Source of the DNA: Blastomyces gilchristii SLH14081
Lineage: Eukaryota > Ascomycota > Eurotiomycetes > Onygenales > Ajellomycetaceae
DNA: 64,000 bases
NCBI RefSeq assembly: GCF_000003855.2
Contig: NW_003101681.1
Coordinates: 5,357,279-5,421,278 of the forward strand
Direction: 5' to 3'
Shown: positions 36,055-46,724 of the stretch, piece after piece
Position numbering within the stretch: the stretch's first letter is position 1
How the letters are laid out: the number at the start of each line of letters is the position of its first letter
The notes under the pieces: model-generated
Told to the model about the DNA's origin: nothing
Seen by the model: only the letters and a program-made list of their open reading frames with translations
Databases searched by the model: none
Program-made: the position numbers and the translations under genes

Positions 36055-36417
36055 TACTAGTGAGAAACATCTAGACACTTTTCTCCCCATGAGATAGGAC
36101 AAGGCAGTTTTTAAAAACTTATCTAAACATCTTTTTTCCTCTTTTTGGCTATATTTTTTCCATTTTCGTTTGTTGTTGAAGTTTCTTGTTAATTGCTCAA
36201 TTGCCAAAACAAGTCAAACCAGGGAATGAACTTTTATGACTGCTCACTGTGGTAATAGAGACCATTAAGAAGATAAAAAATGAACAAAAAAAATAATGAG
36301 CAATGACACAACATGTGAGAGATATCATGAAAACACAAGCAAATTTTCCATAGCCTGTTCCATTCTTGGGAAAATTAAATGGTATGGTCATGATAAAATA
36401 TGCAACAATCTCTAGAA
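36055..36417. other. 3' flank of the RING gene; no gene seen
   Basis: AT-leaning intergenic sequence with T-rich runs shortly after the stop, compatible with a 3' UTR. No RNA gene or domain is recognised. Confidence 0.4.
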
Positions 36418-36640
36418 TAATATCCCCTATTCTCTAGCATACCATGGCCTGGTCATGTTGAATGTCATTCCTGGGGGAAATATCCCCTATTCTCTAGAAT
36501 GCCATGGCCTGGTCATGCCAAATGCCATTTCTAGGGGAAATATCCCCTATTCTCTAAAGCATCATGGCCTGGTCATGCCAAATGCCATTCCTAGGGAAAG
36601 TATCCCTTATTCTCTAGGACATTATGGGTTGAATGACGGA
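36418..36640. repeat. 60-bp tandem repeat, about 3.7 copies
   Basis: The unit starts 'tatcccctattctct' and recurs at exactly 60-bp spacing (36421, 36481, 36541, 36601), each with 'catggcctggtcatg' or a close variant at the same offset. Copies differ by a few bases. It has no spacer/repeat structure of a CRISPR and no obvious protein. It is a minisatellite. Confidence 0.9.
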
Positions 36641-37714
36641 CTTTTATTTTTATTTTTTGAAAGAAATCGTGCTTTACAAATGATGTATGGCGCTTCCCCG
36701 GTTCAAAGCTTTCGTGTTTAATAAAGAAACAAGGAACCGTCTGTGTGGTGACAATAGACTGTTCTTGAAATATATTTGGAGAAGCTGCGCCTCGCCAGTT
36801 AAACGCAAGAATTGAACTCATTGGCAAGGTCATAGTGTTTGAGGGTACAAATTTCCGGATGTCAAGTTCCCATGAAGAATAATTGAAAGTCCCCAGATAT
36901 AGTCTGAAACTCCCCAGTGACGATGATATGAGGGAGGATTTGCAGACTGGCGCAGGGTTGTCAAAAACTTCAATGTGGATATGATTGCCTTGCTCTACAG
37001 CTCAAAACCTACTGCCGTGGCCTGGTCACGCATCCTTCGGGTGTCCAACATAGGAACAGGTATAAAATCCATTACCACCGCCCTCTGGTGACGACGTCCT
37101 AGAGGGAGGCCAGAAAAGGATATGTCGCCGTGCGATCACGTCTCTTGGGTGGGTTTTGTAGAGGGGGGAGCTGGGCCTCTCCTGTCCTACGACTGGCGCC
37201 TTGCTCGTGTTCTCGAAGAGCTTCAAAACCCCCCAGGTGATGTATAGGGATCCAAGATTTTATCAGGACAGGGAATATATGAGGCATATGCGTACATTAC
37301 GCTCGTCATCCCTACGCCCGTCGACCTATACGCCCGAGAATTGTTGACTAGTGGCTCAAGATTGAGTTTGGCTAGAGTTTGGTTTCAAAGTTGAATTTGC
37401 TGGATATTTTAAAAAGTGACGTTTTTTGACTCAATGGAGCCCACCTTATTTCTAGACAACATTCGCTCGTAGCTATAAATTGAGATCTCTTCCCAAAGTC
37501 TGATGCTTCGAGCAGCAACTTTCCACAACCAGACAAATATAGAGTGAGTGCCATGTCCGGTACAACCCTGGAAAGACATAGCTCTTACAGAAACAGGAGA
37601 CCCCCCTCCATCCCAAACAACGTGCAAGAGCTACACAAAATATCAGAAGTCAAGAGGGGAAAGTGGCGAAGCAAGGGAAATGAGAGAATAAGTGTGAATA
37701 GGTGAAATATCTTA
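36641..37714. other. no gene recognised
   Basis: 1.1 kb of normal-GC sequence. Open frames of 60-80 codons exist on the minus strand (for example 37026-37226 and 37409-37627), but they overlap each other and show no known motif. The phrase 'cgcccgtcgacctatacgcccg' (about 37314-37335) has a relative at 47488-47510. Confidence 0.4.
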
Positions 37715-38097
37715 TTGGAGACTTACCGCCCTGATCACTACAATTTGATTGAATTAAACTATGTGAGTCTGTACCAACCACACTGGATCGCCGGATCGCC
37801 AATTCATTTGTATTCAGCCTAGTTCCTGAGAAAACACTTACATCCACCATTTGACGGTTAAAGCTTAGCAAGACCCAGTGCTGACATGACTTGACAAGGT
37901 GCTCAGTTTTTTCTTGGCGTGTTGGTGGACTTGCATTTCTTCACTCCTGTGAAAAAGCAATTTTTGCAGTTTTGCAATTTTACATTTTTACATTTTGGCG
38001 TTTCGTACGCAAGCCAGCAGGCGATTTGGTCAGCATACATGATTCAATGGTCCTTGCGTGTATGCTGCGGCGTTTATGGCTTCCATCGATTGAAGCA
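37715..38097 (+). repeat. dispersed repeat R3+R2, uninterrupted copy
   Basis: The first part (37715-37840) matches the reverse complement of about 46725-46860 and the second part (37845-38097) that of 45780-46035. The other copy is thus the same 380-bp unit, inverted and interrupted by about 690 bp. The element includes alternating A/T- and G-rich runs ('ttttgcagttttgcaatttt') and ends in 'gcttccatcgattgaag'. It encodes no recognised protein and may be a non-autonomous transposon. Confidence 0.7.
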
Positions 38098-38300
38098 GGA
38101 GCACGCCAAGCCATTTTCCCACCACAGGCCACGTCTTGGCGTCCCAGCAATGACACACGTGATTGGCTGAATTTAGCGCGGGGCTGTCAAGTGATGAAAA
38201 CCCCCTACTCAACTCACAATCTTCACTGGGACCTTACTGTTCTAGACCTGATTTCAAGAAACCTATACTGCTCCAATGGCGGAACCTGTCTCCCTGGTCT
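38098..38300 (+). repeat. dispersed repeat R1, copy 2: STAND gene promoter and first five codons
   Basis: This matches the region just upstream of the STAND gene (reverse complement of 32790-32985) and continues through ATG at about 38274 into the codons for MAEPVSL, then diverges. It looks like a promoter plus start that has been duplicated and cut off from the rest of the gene. A short open frame continues to about 38316 only. Confidence 0.8.
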
Positions 38301-38660
38301 GTTGATTGTCATGTGAACCGGGGAGGACAAAGGTGTGGGTTCATCCTGCTGCTATTTTGGGCTATCAGTGGCTACTATTTCTGGATTCCTGGGTTTTTGA
38401 ACTTGAACTTTCATATCTATACTTCTATATTTGCCCTGATATCCACGAACGCAGATTTGGTTCCATTATCTTGAATGATTAAAACTACCAGCATATAAAT
38501 CATAGCTAGAGAACACTTGAATGCATGATCACTATCACCCATCCACAACAAAACTCTAGAAGCTTCTTGTTGCAAATGTGCCTTATGGGAAAATGCCAGC
38601 ACAAGAGTGAAAAGCTACCTTAGAAGTAACCATATTCACTATATTCAATTAGCACTCACA
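38301..38660. other. no gene seen
   Basis: Near-normal sequence with no recognisable open frame or repeat. Confidence 0.4.
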
Positions 38661-38915
38661 ATGGAGCATGGCGCCCCCAAGGGAGTAGCGACCCCAAGGC
38701 CGATGCACCATGTTGAAGCAAGTGATAGTAGTCGTTCTCATTTTTATTGTTATTGTTCTACCCAGCAGAGGTGGGATCCCCAATATATATACATACAGAT
38801 GTACAAGTTTCAGATCCCTTACACGTGTTTCAACCACCGTGATACTCAACACACCACATGGGAATGGCGCCCCCAAGGGAGCAGCGCCCACAAGGCCGAT
38901 GGACCACATGGGCGG
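38661..38915. repeat. direct repeat pair of about 50 bp ('atggcgcccccaagggag')
   Basis: The phrase at 38668-38715 recurs at 38862-38912 in the same orientation, about 194 bp apart, including 'aaggccgatg'. A reverse-complement relative is at about 47570-47620 ('catcggccttgcgggcgctactcccc'). It could be the end repeats of a small mobile element of about 250 bp. Confidence 0.6.
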
Positions 38916-39107
38916 CTACCAAGCTGGTGAGTAACCACTAAAAACATTGATATTTCAACCTGGAGATTCGGTCTTCACATTCTGCTATTTACTTGGTGAC
39001 AAACAAAGGAACAGTACACTATTCAAAACACCTAATGAAACTGTAGATCAATAAACCACTTTGATTGTTTGGAGGGCTAGTCATTCTTGTAATCACCCTG
39101 CACTGTA

Positions 39108-39834
39108 TCAAAATGCCTTCTGTAACCCTACATGGCTTCCCCGGCACCTCTTCCTTGGTTTGAATTGAATTTCGTTGTATTCACTTTCATATGAAAGATT
39201 GATCAAACTGGCGACCGACGGTGAGAGGGATCGTGGGGCTCGTTGGTTTTCCCCTTCAAATTTCTCAATTTCCTCTGCGATCTTGATGTGATCCAACTCG
39301 GCGGGTACGATGCCCTCACTCAGGATGCCCTTCACGATCGGATCGGCCATCCGATAGATGTCAACAGCTACCGGATAGCAAGCAATCCACAATGTGAGAG
39401 AGCATCAACTCAAGCTTCTCTATATTCAAGTTGCGATCGTGTCTAGAGATGGGAAATATCAGTATAATAGGCGGAACAGAATCGGTTCTGGGAACTAACA
39501 CCTGTGTGGATAGCTTCTTTCCGCCAAGGATAAGGACCCCGAATGACAACCTCTTTGTCACGATCGACCACCTTCTTCCCCGCTCAAGCTGCCGATGAAG
39601 TTTGGATCGATGCGTCGCTCGTGTGCTTGCATCCATCCGGTCCCAGTCCTCTGCGAAGATCTGCTTGAGGGAAGAGGTAACGATGGAGTTTCTTGGACAG
39701 TGTTCTTGAAGTGAACGGTAGCACTGGTATTGAAGCAACATTGCCACCTGAAGCAGCATGGAGCCGACCTCCTCCCGTCCCTCGAGGACGTTCACGCACC
39801 TCGACGCTTGACAAGGCGCTAAGCTCCCCTGCAT
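39108..39834 (-). pseudogene. uncharacterised gene remnant, two frames
   Basis: I do not recognise this protein. The first frame (39834 down to 39361) reads a basic, Cys-containing region: LQEHCPRNSIVTSSLKQIF, then LHRQLERGRRWSIVTKRL. A 57-nt GT-AG intron (about 39443-39499, ending CTCTAG) could be removed without changing frame. A second frame (39392-39108, DIYRMADPIVKGILSEG ...) continues convincingly but is offset, implying a frameshift near 39390 or a splice I cannot place. Composition is normal, without RIP. It may be a decayed host gene. Confidence 0.4.
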
Positions 39835-39899
39835 ATCCTCTTCCTGTAGATCACCTCAATCACCCTTGAATGATGTCATAGTTAAGGAACCTTCCAGAA

Positions 39900-40305
39900 A
39901 CTAACGCCTACCGACCGTCAACCAACGTCGCCCGTTAACCCAACCCGAACCGGATCCGATACGAACGCTACTGGCAACCACAAAATCCACCATCCGTCAG
40001 GCGATGAAGGGCGAATGGGAAGCGTCCCGGGAACAGGCAAAACATGACAGAGATCTCTTCCGACTTGGGGCTCGACCCGGAAAAGCGATTCTCGACACAC
40101 ATGGGAACACACAGAGCGATTAGTGCAGCGATCACGCAGGGGCAAACAGGCAAGATCGGCCTCCGTGCTTACTCCACGCCATCAATAAGGCCGACACCAA
40201 CAAATGCCAGTGCGGTTACGGACCGCAGACCGTGCGACACATCCTCCTGGAATGCCGGAACTGGGCAGAAGAACGACATCGAATGTGGGCAGGCAAGTCA
40301 AACGC
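39900..40305 (+). pseudogene. Tad-like LINE fragment (C-terminal part of ORF2)
   Basis: The plus strand reads TTKSTIRQAMKGEWEA, then FRLGARPGKAILDTHMGTH, then a CxCG...H...C finger, [17 protein letters not shown], with one frameshift near 40175. The same finger is in the minus-strand LINE at 43614-43745. This is the region after RNase H in Tad-like LINEs. It ends near 40305, where the MWAGK block breaks. No tail or target duplication is identified, so it is a decayed fragment. Confidence 0.8.
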
Positions 40306-40650
40306 ATCCTCTGTAATTCAATACAGTAGGGCAATTAGTAAAAGTTGTCCAACAGTCACCTAACACCCCAGCCCATGGTTAAACTAAGTTAGGCAATAGA
40401 GCGCTTACACAGCACCTCAGCTTTGTCAAATGCCCCAAAGCCCCTGCTCCTTGGCAACAAATCAGACTTAGCGCACTCGTGCCTCTGAGAGCAACCCCTG
40501 CTAAAATGGCCAGCCTCGCCACGTGACTCGGCCTTGTAGTGTGGCCCATTGACTTCTTGGACGTGGAAGATGTCCTTCTTTGGGGTCTTAGCTGTCGGAG
40601 AGATACATTGATTGCCTATAAAAGAATGGCCTAAAAAATTATATACAATA
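40306..40650. other. intergenic, no gene seen
   Basis: This is the 3' flank of the HNH gene. Normal GC, no open frame of note. Confidence 0.4.
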
Positions 40651-41961
40651 TTAAAATACAGGCAAAGGGTTCACCCAGCCACCAAGTCGTAAACTCATCA
40701 TGTGCCCCAAGTTTGTTGAGCCATCCGCCCTCACATCATCAACCTCCTCCAAGTCTCGGAGGATCGTGTCTATATATTCGCCTGCGCCACTAAGTTTCAT
40801 AATCTTTGCAATGGCTCGATGGACACCAAGGAGCCGAGCTGATGGTGGATCAATGGTACAATTGGGACTAAGGGTGAGTGTGCGAGTAACAGGGAATAGC
40901 GGATCACGTAGAAAAGGGCTTTGCTCCATTGAATTGATTCTGTACTCATACGGTTTGCTCGTTGGTTCAAAATATATCTGGAATTCACCGAACGACCGAT
41001 GGTGATCATGTGTCAAGGTAAGAGCATTCAACGGGCTGTCGATCTTCGGGCCATCAATGAGATGAATAATGCCAGAGTCAAACATATTTAAAATCCGGAG
41101 TACATTCTTCTTCGAGTCGCTCTAGGGCCTTGCGTCAGTTATTCTAGTCAGAGACACGAGGTACATTCACTGCAGACATACCAGATCAGTGTCCTGGGAA
41201 GAAACTGTAGTTAGACAATGTGGCAGAATGTGGGCAACCTCCAGATATTGAAATCGGTCGCTTGATTCATTTTTCAATGGATTTCCATCATCATCCTTGC
41301 AATCTTCCCTGTCCTGCTTCCACCGCCTGCCGGCTTCACTTTTATCGAACTTCTGAGAAACCACACACCGGTGATGATCACGCATGAGACAACTTTGTCG
41401 TAGAATAGATACACGTTGTGTCGTTCCAGTAGGTGTGGATGCCTGTATCAAGGACAATGACCTTGGCGTTGGTTGCGGGGTCTTCACAGAGGAAGCTCTG
41501 ACTAAATTATCCGTATTAACATATGATTCTGGCGGTGGGGAAGTGTATATTGATAGCATACGTGGAAGAAGGAAGTTCTCAACAATGTACTCAGCAAAGC
41601 TTTCAATGGCGCCATCGGCATTCTGCTTTTGATTCTGATCCCAGCTAGAGAAACCATCGAAGAAGGACAAGGCAACGGTAATGTCAGAGTCAATTGGATT
41701 TGCTACTCCTGAGCATAGGTTTTCATAGATGTGTGAGAAAAAGAACAAGAGGAATGCATCTTTAGAAGTAACATGCTCAAATGTGGCCTGGATAAGTGCT
41801 GCAGGTTTGTAACCAGGCTGTATAGTCTGCTCCAAGCCATAATGCTGGATCAGGTATCTGAAAAGGGTTGTTGCCGCTTGATGTTGTTGAGGAGTTAGTG
41901 AGAACGGTTGCGAGAAGTCCAATACCTTTTCTAAAGATGACTGATGCCGATGCAAAGCCAT
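40651..41961 (-). CDS. HNH-nuclease-domain protein (HNH_2 type), intact
   Basis: Exons 41961-41182 and 41121-40651 surround a 60-nt intron (GTATGT...CTGAC...CTAG) and make 416 residues with no stop. The C-terminal half has an HNH fold: CLMRDHHRCVVSQ (residues 191-203), LEVAHILPH (240-248) and NALTLTHDHHRSFG (292-305), where H244 and the N292/H300-H301 region would bind metal and substrate. The N-terminal half is helical (QHQAATTLFRYLIQH). Proteins of this layout are frequent and uncharacterised in filamentous fungi; nuclease activity is assumed from the motif. The ATG at 41961 (context atcATGGCT) is preferred; an in-frame ATG at 42120 would add 53 basic residues. It is flanked by LINE pieces and minisatellites but itself undamaged. 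Confidence 0.85.
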
Positions 41962-42149
41962 GATTGATAAAATCGATAAAGAGGTTGTGGTAGGCTCTGC
42001 GTGAAGAAAGCGGAATGGAAAACTGTCGGCTTCGTCCGCATTTGGTCGCGAGTTAAGAGGCCGAGAACGACGTCTGCCGGAAATAATTTTTCCGCTCCGG
42101 TTCCTGCCCATATGACCCACTCTTCAGGCATCTGGGTCATCAAGCACAA

Positions 42150-42519
42150 GTTTTGGCATCTTCTTTGGATAACCTTTGGGAATTGTAAAGCAATGGAGTA
42201 TTTTTATCCTGATCGCAATACAAAATTCAAAAGAAATTGATTCTTACCACCACTGGTATACTTGTAGGTTAAACAGTGAGAAGTAGCCAGACTCCCCAGG
42301 TCATATGAAGCAATTTTGAAGAACAAGATACAACAAGCCCTACACTAAGTTCTTTCAGTTTATAGAACGACGAGAGCCGGCAAGGCACTTGAAAACCCTG
42401 ACTGTCCCAACAACTGTATTACATGATGTATATTACTATAGATGCTCATCATCTGCAAAACTGCTGAAAGAAGAAGACTTGCTGACTCAGAGAGGTTGCT
42501 GGCCAGGAAAAATCACTGA
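42150..42519. other. upstream of the HNH gene, no gene seen
   Basis: Normal-GC sequence with no recognised gene or repeat, grading into the minisatellite. Confidence 0.4.
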
Positions 42520-42990
42520 CCCGGGAAGGTTGCCGGCCCAGGATGGCCAGGAATTGCATTCTTATTTGATGAACAACTGCTGGTCTAGGGAAGATTACTG
42601 GCCCAGGAACAATCACTGACCCGGGGAAGATTGCCGGCCCAGGATGGCCAGGAATTGTATTCTTATTTAATGAGAAACCACCGGCCCAGGGCATATTTCT
42701 GGTCTAGGGAAATTGTTGACCCAGGGAAGACTCTTGACTCTGGAAATAGCAGGACCCGGGGAAACTGCTGGCCCTGGGTATAATTCTGCATTCTTATTTG
42801 ATGGACACTACCGGCCCGGGGCATACTTCTGGTCTAGGGAGATTGCTGACCCAGGAAGATCACTGACCCAGGGAAGATTGCCGCCCAGGATGGTCAGGAA
42901 TTGTATTCTTATTTGATGGGAAACCACCGGCCCGGGGCATACTTCTGGTCTAGGGAGATTGCTGACCCGGGGAAGATTGCCGGCCCAGGA
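42520..42990. repeat. degenerate minisatellite ('gattgcc/tgggcccagg' units)
   Basis: Blocks such as 'ttctggtctagggagattg', 'ggaagattgccggcccagg' and 'aggaattgtattcttattt' recur in the same order at about 42540, 42625, 42700-42790, 42830 and 42945, giving a loose unit of 100-150 bp. Units differ by short indels. No protein is recognised. It is unlike the flanking sequence and ends directly at the LINE tail. Confidence 0.75.
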
Positions 42991-43745
42991 TGATCGATTG
43001 ATTGATTGATTGATTGATTTATTGATTTATTCATAGACTGTCCCAGCCGCCCTTAGAGTTGAGTTCCCATCACGTGACATATATGTATGACTAAGCTGAT
43101 GTTGCCTTGTTAGGCTGCCAGCTAGGCTACCAGCCCTCAAGGAAAGTTATTGATTGAAACAGTTATAAGTAGTAGTTTCTATCCTCATAGATAGATATAG
43201 AAATATATACACTTGTATGCCAGTTTGAGGTTTCAACTCTTAGGCAGCTATGCAATGCACTACTATACATACAGGAGTTTCTGCTCTTTTCCTTGGAAAT
43301 TCACTTATTCTTGCTGAAAACTTTCAGTTGGTAGTCCGGTTATTTCTGCAAGAATCACTTCATTTTCACCTGAGCTTTCTCTATCCATACTCTCTCTATC
43401 TGTTCTGTATCTCTGCCTTGTTAGGTCTTTCCTGACCCTCCTCAACTTCTGTCTACTGGTTTTACACTTGTATGCTAGTTGTCCCTTGGACAGGACTGCC
43501 TGGAATTGACCCAGGAGGCCTGTCCTGATCATCATCTTTGCTGCTTGTACCGCCATTAACGAGCTACAGAGAATGCGCTTGATGTTCACGCATGGAGACT
43601 TGCTTACCCACATTCAATGTTGTTCTTCTACCCAATTCTGATACTCAAGGAGGATGTGTCGCACGGTCTGCGGTCCGTAGCCGCATTGGCATTTATCAGT
43701 GTCGACCTTATTGATGTCGTGAAGATACGCACGGAGGCCGATCTT
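42991..43745 (-). mobile_element. Tad-like LINE 3' end, 5' truncated, with (CAAT)n tail
   Basis: On the minus strand it starts at GKIGLRAY (about 43745), carries the finger [16 protein letters not shown] with the last Cys changed to Tyr, then [20 protein letters not shown] and the end of the coding region, then a 3' UTR shared with 20430-26039, and finally an (ATTG)n tail at 42991-43022. It is only lightly mutated and 5' truncated like most LINE copies. A clear target duplication is not found. Confidence 0.8.
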
Positions 43746-43767
43746 GCCTGTACTGCTTATGATCATG

Positions 43768-43830
43768 TCCCCAGGGAAAAGAGTGTCCCCAGGGAGAGGA
43801 GTGTCCCCAGGGAGGGCAATGTTTCCAGGA
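43768..43830. repeat. short tandem repeat, 15-18 bp unit ('gtgtccccagggagag')
   Basis: About four copies of a 'gtccccaggga' core lie just outside the 5'-truncated end of the LINE. Confidence 0.75.
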
Positions 43831-44097
43831 GAGCGGCGCAAACGGTGCGCAAAAAGGACTGCAATAACAATTGGCTCGCGCCCAAAGAATGGACCCATTT
43901 CAGGAAATCCACAGCACCTGCTCTTTCACCACAGCAGGAACTGAAATAAATCCGGAGTCATTCCTGTAGCGCGAGCTGTACTTGCATCTCATTGTTCTCT
44001 GGTTCCCCTCTTGCTCTCAAGATGCATAAATACCATACACTGGTGTCTATCAAATAGATCTGGGGTCCTGGTTCACTCAGTCCGCACGCATAAAGAG

Positions 44098-44316
44098 AAT
44101 ATAAATCCCAGCCAACAGATGCAGCCCATTGAGAAGATTCAAACAGAGAATGTGACTATACACCCCGGGGCGAAGGTCACATATGTGGGATGGCTGACAA
44201 GGACTGGGGCGAAGAAACCGACCTCCTCTCTGTTGGTTGAACTCATCATCAAGGAACATGCAGACCGAGCAATCAGAGAGGGACTGGTGCTGAATGCCTG
44301 CTACCACCGCTGGTAG
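44098..44316 (+). pseudogene. Tad-like LINE ORF1 fragment
   Basis: The plus strand reads VTIHPGAKVTYVGWLTRTGA then KKPTSSLLVE and ADRAIREGLVLNACYHRW, the region before the zinc knuckles of LINE ORF1. The frame ends just where the knuckle piece at 31076-31182 would begin. It is a relic, not linked to the ORF2 fragment downstream. Confidence 0.7.
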
Positions 44317-44449
44317 AGTCAGCCTCCGGCCTTTTTAAATGACCCAAGATCTTCTAAAGTGAGAACTTAACAATTGAATTTCTTTCTTCCGTTTCCTCCT
44401 TTCGTCACCACGGTGGTGTGTCATTATCGGGAGACATAGCTTGGTAAGA

Positions 44450-44539
44450 GCATGGCTTGGCGCGCTCCTACCCCCAATAAAATGGGTAACCAAATCACGC
44501 CTTGGCGTCCTCCTGGTCCGGACCGCGACGGGCACAGTT
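44450..44539. repeat. dispersed repeat R5, copy 2, and LINE target site
   Basis: It contains 'cttggcgtcctcctggtccggaccgcgacgggcacagtt' (44501-44539); the last 14 bases form the left target duplication of the LINE at 44540. After removing the LINE the repeat continues at 45774 with 'tttggactgcttggcgtg'. Confidence 0.7.
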
Positions 44540-45724
44540 CGATCCATGCCCCCCGGAACCATGGCAGAAGCCAGTACTCAAAGGCATCTACCTCGACTCC
44601 GACAGGGCCAGAGCCATCGAGAGAGCTACGAAAATAATGGAGAACCCAGCCAAGGCAGTCTTCACCGATGCCGCAAAGGAGAACTCGGCGCTTGGAGCAG
44701 CGGCGCTGATCATGGACGAATCATACCACATCCAGTATGGCATACAAGTTGGTGTTGGGCGAGAAAAGCACTGGACTGTCACAACGGCTGAGCTGCTAGC
44801 GATATACCATGGACTCTACCTGGTATGGAGATCTCACTCAAGTGAGGAGACACCGACCCCCCACCAACAACACACATACACCATCCTCAGCGACTCCCGT
44901 ACCGCTCTTCGAGCCATCGCAAACGCCTCAAAACAAGTCAGAGGACAGATAATCCAGAACATTCTGCACACAACAAAAGAGCTGAGATCCATAGGCGTAG
45001 ACCTCTGCCTCCAGTGGGTACCAGGACACAGTGGAATCAAGGGAAATGAAATGGCCGACCAGCTCGCCAAGCAGTCAATCAACCCAAACCCAACGCATGG
45101 TTTCCCAAAGCCTGCCTCACACCTTAGGGAAGCCAGCCGCAACAGCACCACACAGGAGTGGAGAGATGAATGGTCCTCAACGGCAAAGGGGACTCACCTG
45201 CGGAAGATAGACGCAGCCCTCCCGGGCCGACATACCCGCCGTCTATATGCCACCCTTCCAAGGCCTCGAGCAAGACTCCTGGCGCAACTCAGAACGGGCC
45301 ACTCATGGCTGAATGACTTCCGAAACCGAATAAAATACGCTGACGACAACAAATGTGAATGTGGAGCAAAAGAATCGGTCCATCACGTCCTAGTAGACTG
45401 CCTGAGACTGCAGCAACAACGTCGGGTTCTGCGACAAAAGATTGGGGACATGTTCAACAATATCTCCCTGATGCTAGGGGGTAAACCACCAAACTGGACA
45501 ATAAATGGGACGGAATGGAAAATCAGTAGGGGAGACCTCGATGCGATCCTAGACTTCGCTGAGAGCTCGGAAAGATTCCAAGGCAGAGACAACTAGAGTA
45601 GATCAGCCACAGGCCCTGGCGAGGCATTAAGATCGTGCATGTAGTTAGACTAGAAAGGATAGATGAGAGTAGCTGTAATAGTGGTAGCCTGCATATCCCG
45701 ATGAGGGAGAGGTCAGGGTAGCTG

Positions 45725-45759
<35 letters not shown>
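44540..45759 (+). mobile_element. 5'-truncated Tad-like LINE insertion, un-mutated, 14-bp target duplication
   Basis: The target duplication 'cgacgggcacagtt' is perfect at 44526-44539 and 45760-45773, and the element ends in an (AATC)n tail (about 45728-45759). The frame that crosses it is open from 44502 to 45596. It encodes an RNase H domain: FTDAA (first Asp), ELLAIYHGL (Glu) and SDSRTAL (Asp), and WVPGHSGIKGNEMADQLAK. A CECGAKESVHHVLVDC finger follows. The RT and endonuclease are missing. There are no stops and no RIP damage, so this is a recent copy. Confidence 0.93.
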
Positions 45760-45779
45760 CGACGGGCACAGTTTTTGGA

Positions 45780-46035
45780 CTGCTTGGCGTGCTATGGAGT
45801 CATCTCTCACTGTCTTCCTACCTCGATCGATGGAAGCCATAAACACCACAGAATAGTCAAATCATGTATGCTGACCAAATCGCACAAAACGCCAAAAGGT
45901 GAAAATGCAAAATTACAAAACTGCAAAACTGCCTTTTCGCACGAGCGCAGAAATGCAAGCCCACCACGCCTTGCCAGTCATATCAGCGCCGGGCTTTGCT
46001 AAGCTTTACCTGTCAAAAGGTGGGCCGTGGATGAC
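45780..46035 (-). repeat. dispersed repeat R2, inverted copy
   Basis: This is the reverse complement of 37845-38097 with about 80-85% identity by eye, including 'tttggtcagcatacatga' and 'gctttgctaagcttta'. Its R3 partner is displaced to 46725-46860. Confidence 0.75.
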
Positions 46036-46724
46036 ATCATAGGTAGAGTGACTTCCAGACATCAGCATTGGCTCGAGTGACAGGGAGCACGCAAAGTCGA
46101 TCGCACCAAAAGCCCGTCCCCTTCACGCCAGAACTGACTGGCAGAAGGGATGACATCTCACTGCAAGGAATGACAACTATCATCATAGCTGCAAGAGAAG
46201 CAGGAGAAGATGTGGCAATGAAAGTGATGCTTCCGCAGCTCATTGACACTGCTGTCTTCATCTCCAACCTGGCTTTCTTAACAGTCACGGAGGCCACAGC
46301 CACACCATGAAGATGTTTACTCACTAGAAAATATCAGAATAAGTCTCTTATAGAAGGGCGCCAAGCCGTGATTTGGTTGGTTTGCGTTGGTCTGCTCGGC
46401 AATTACTTCCAGGAGCAATTTCCTCACAAGAGGATTCTCTCGAGAGGGTTGTTGTCACAGAAGAGGCTTTCTAAATTAATACTCTTTAATGGCCAAACCT
46501 CACAATATGTAAAGGCTGTTAAAAAATTCATGTGTTCTAGCATCTGACAAGGCCTTCATATCTCAGATAGTAATACAAGAGAATGCCTTTGTGAAACATA
46601 GGGGATTAAGAACTTTCACTCGAATCAAGTAACTTCATGTATTTAGAAATATCTCAAGCCGAGCTATCTGAGTCACACAGCATCATAAGAAAATCATTTT
46701 ATTCACACAAGCCTTCTGGAAGTG
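46036..46724. other. about 690-bp insertion splitting R3/R2, containing repeat R4
   Basis: Compared with 37840-37850, where R3 and R2 are contiguous, extra sequence is present here. Its left part (46140-46350) is a copy of repeat R4 (12837-13060); the part from about 46345 to 46390 matches the reverse complement of R5. No gene or clear target duplication is seen. Confidence 0.55.

Noticed and set aside
36418..36640. regularly spaced repeats resembling a CRISPR array
   Set aside because: The sequence is a fungal tandem repeat with no unique spacers; the whole 60-bp unit repeats.
44540..45759. host RNase H gene
   Set aside because: The perfect target duplication, the (AATC)n tail and the CxCG..H..C finger after RNase H show it to be the end of a LINE.
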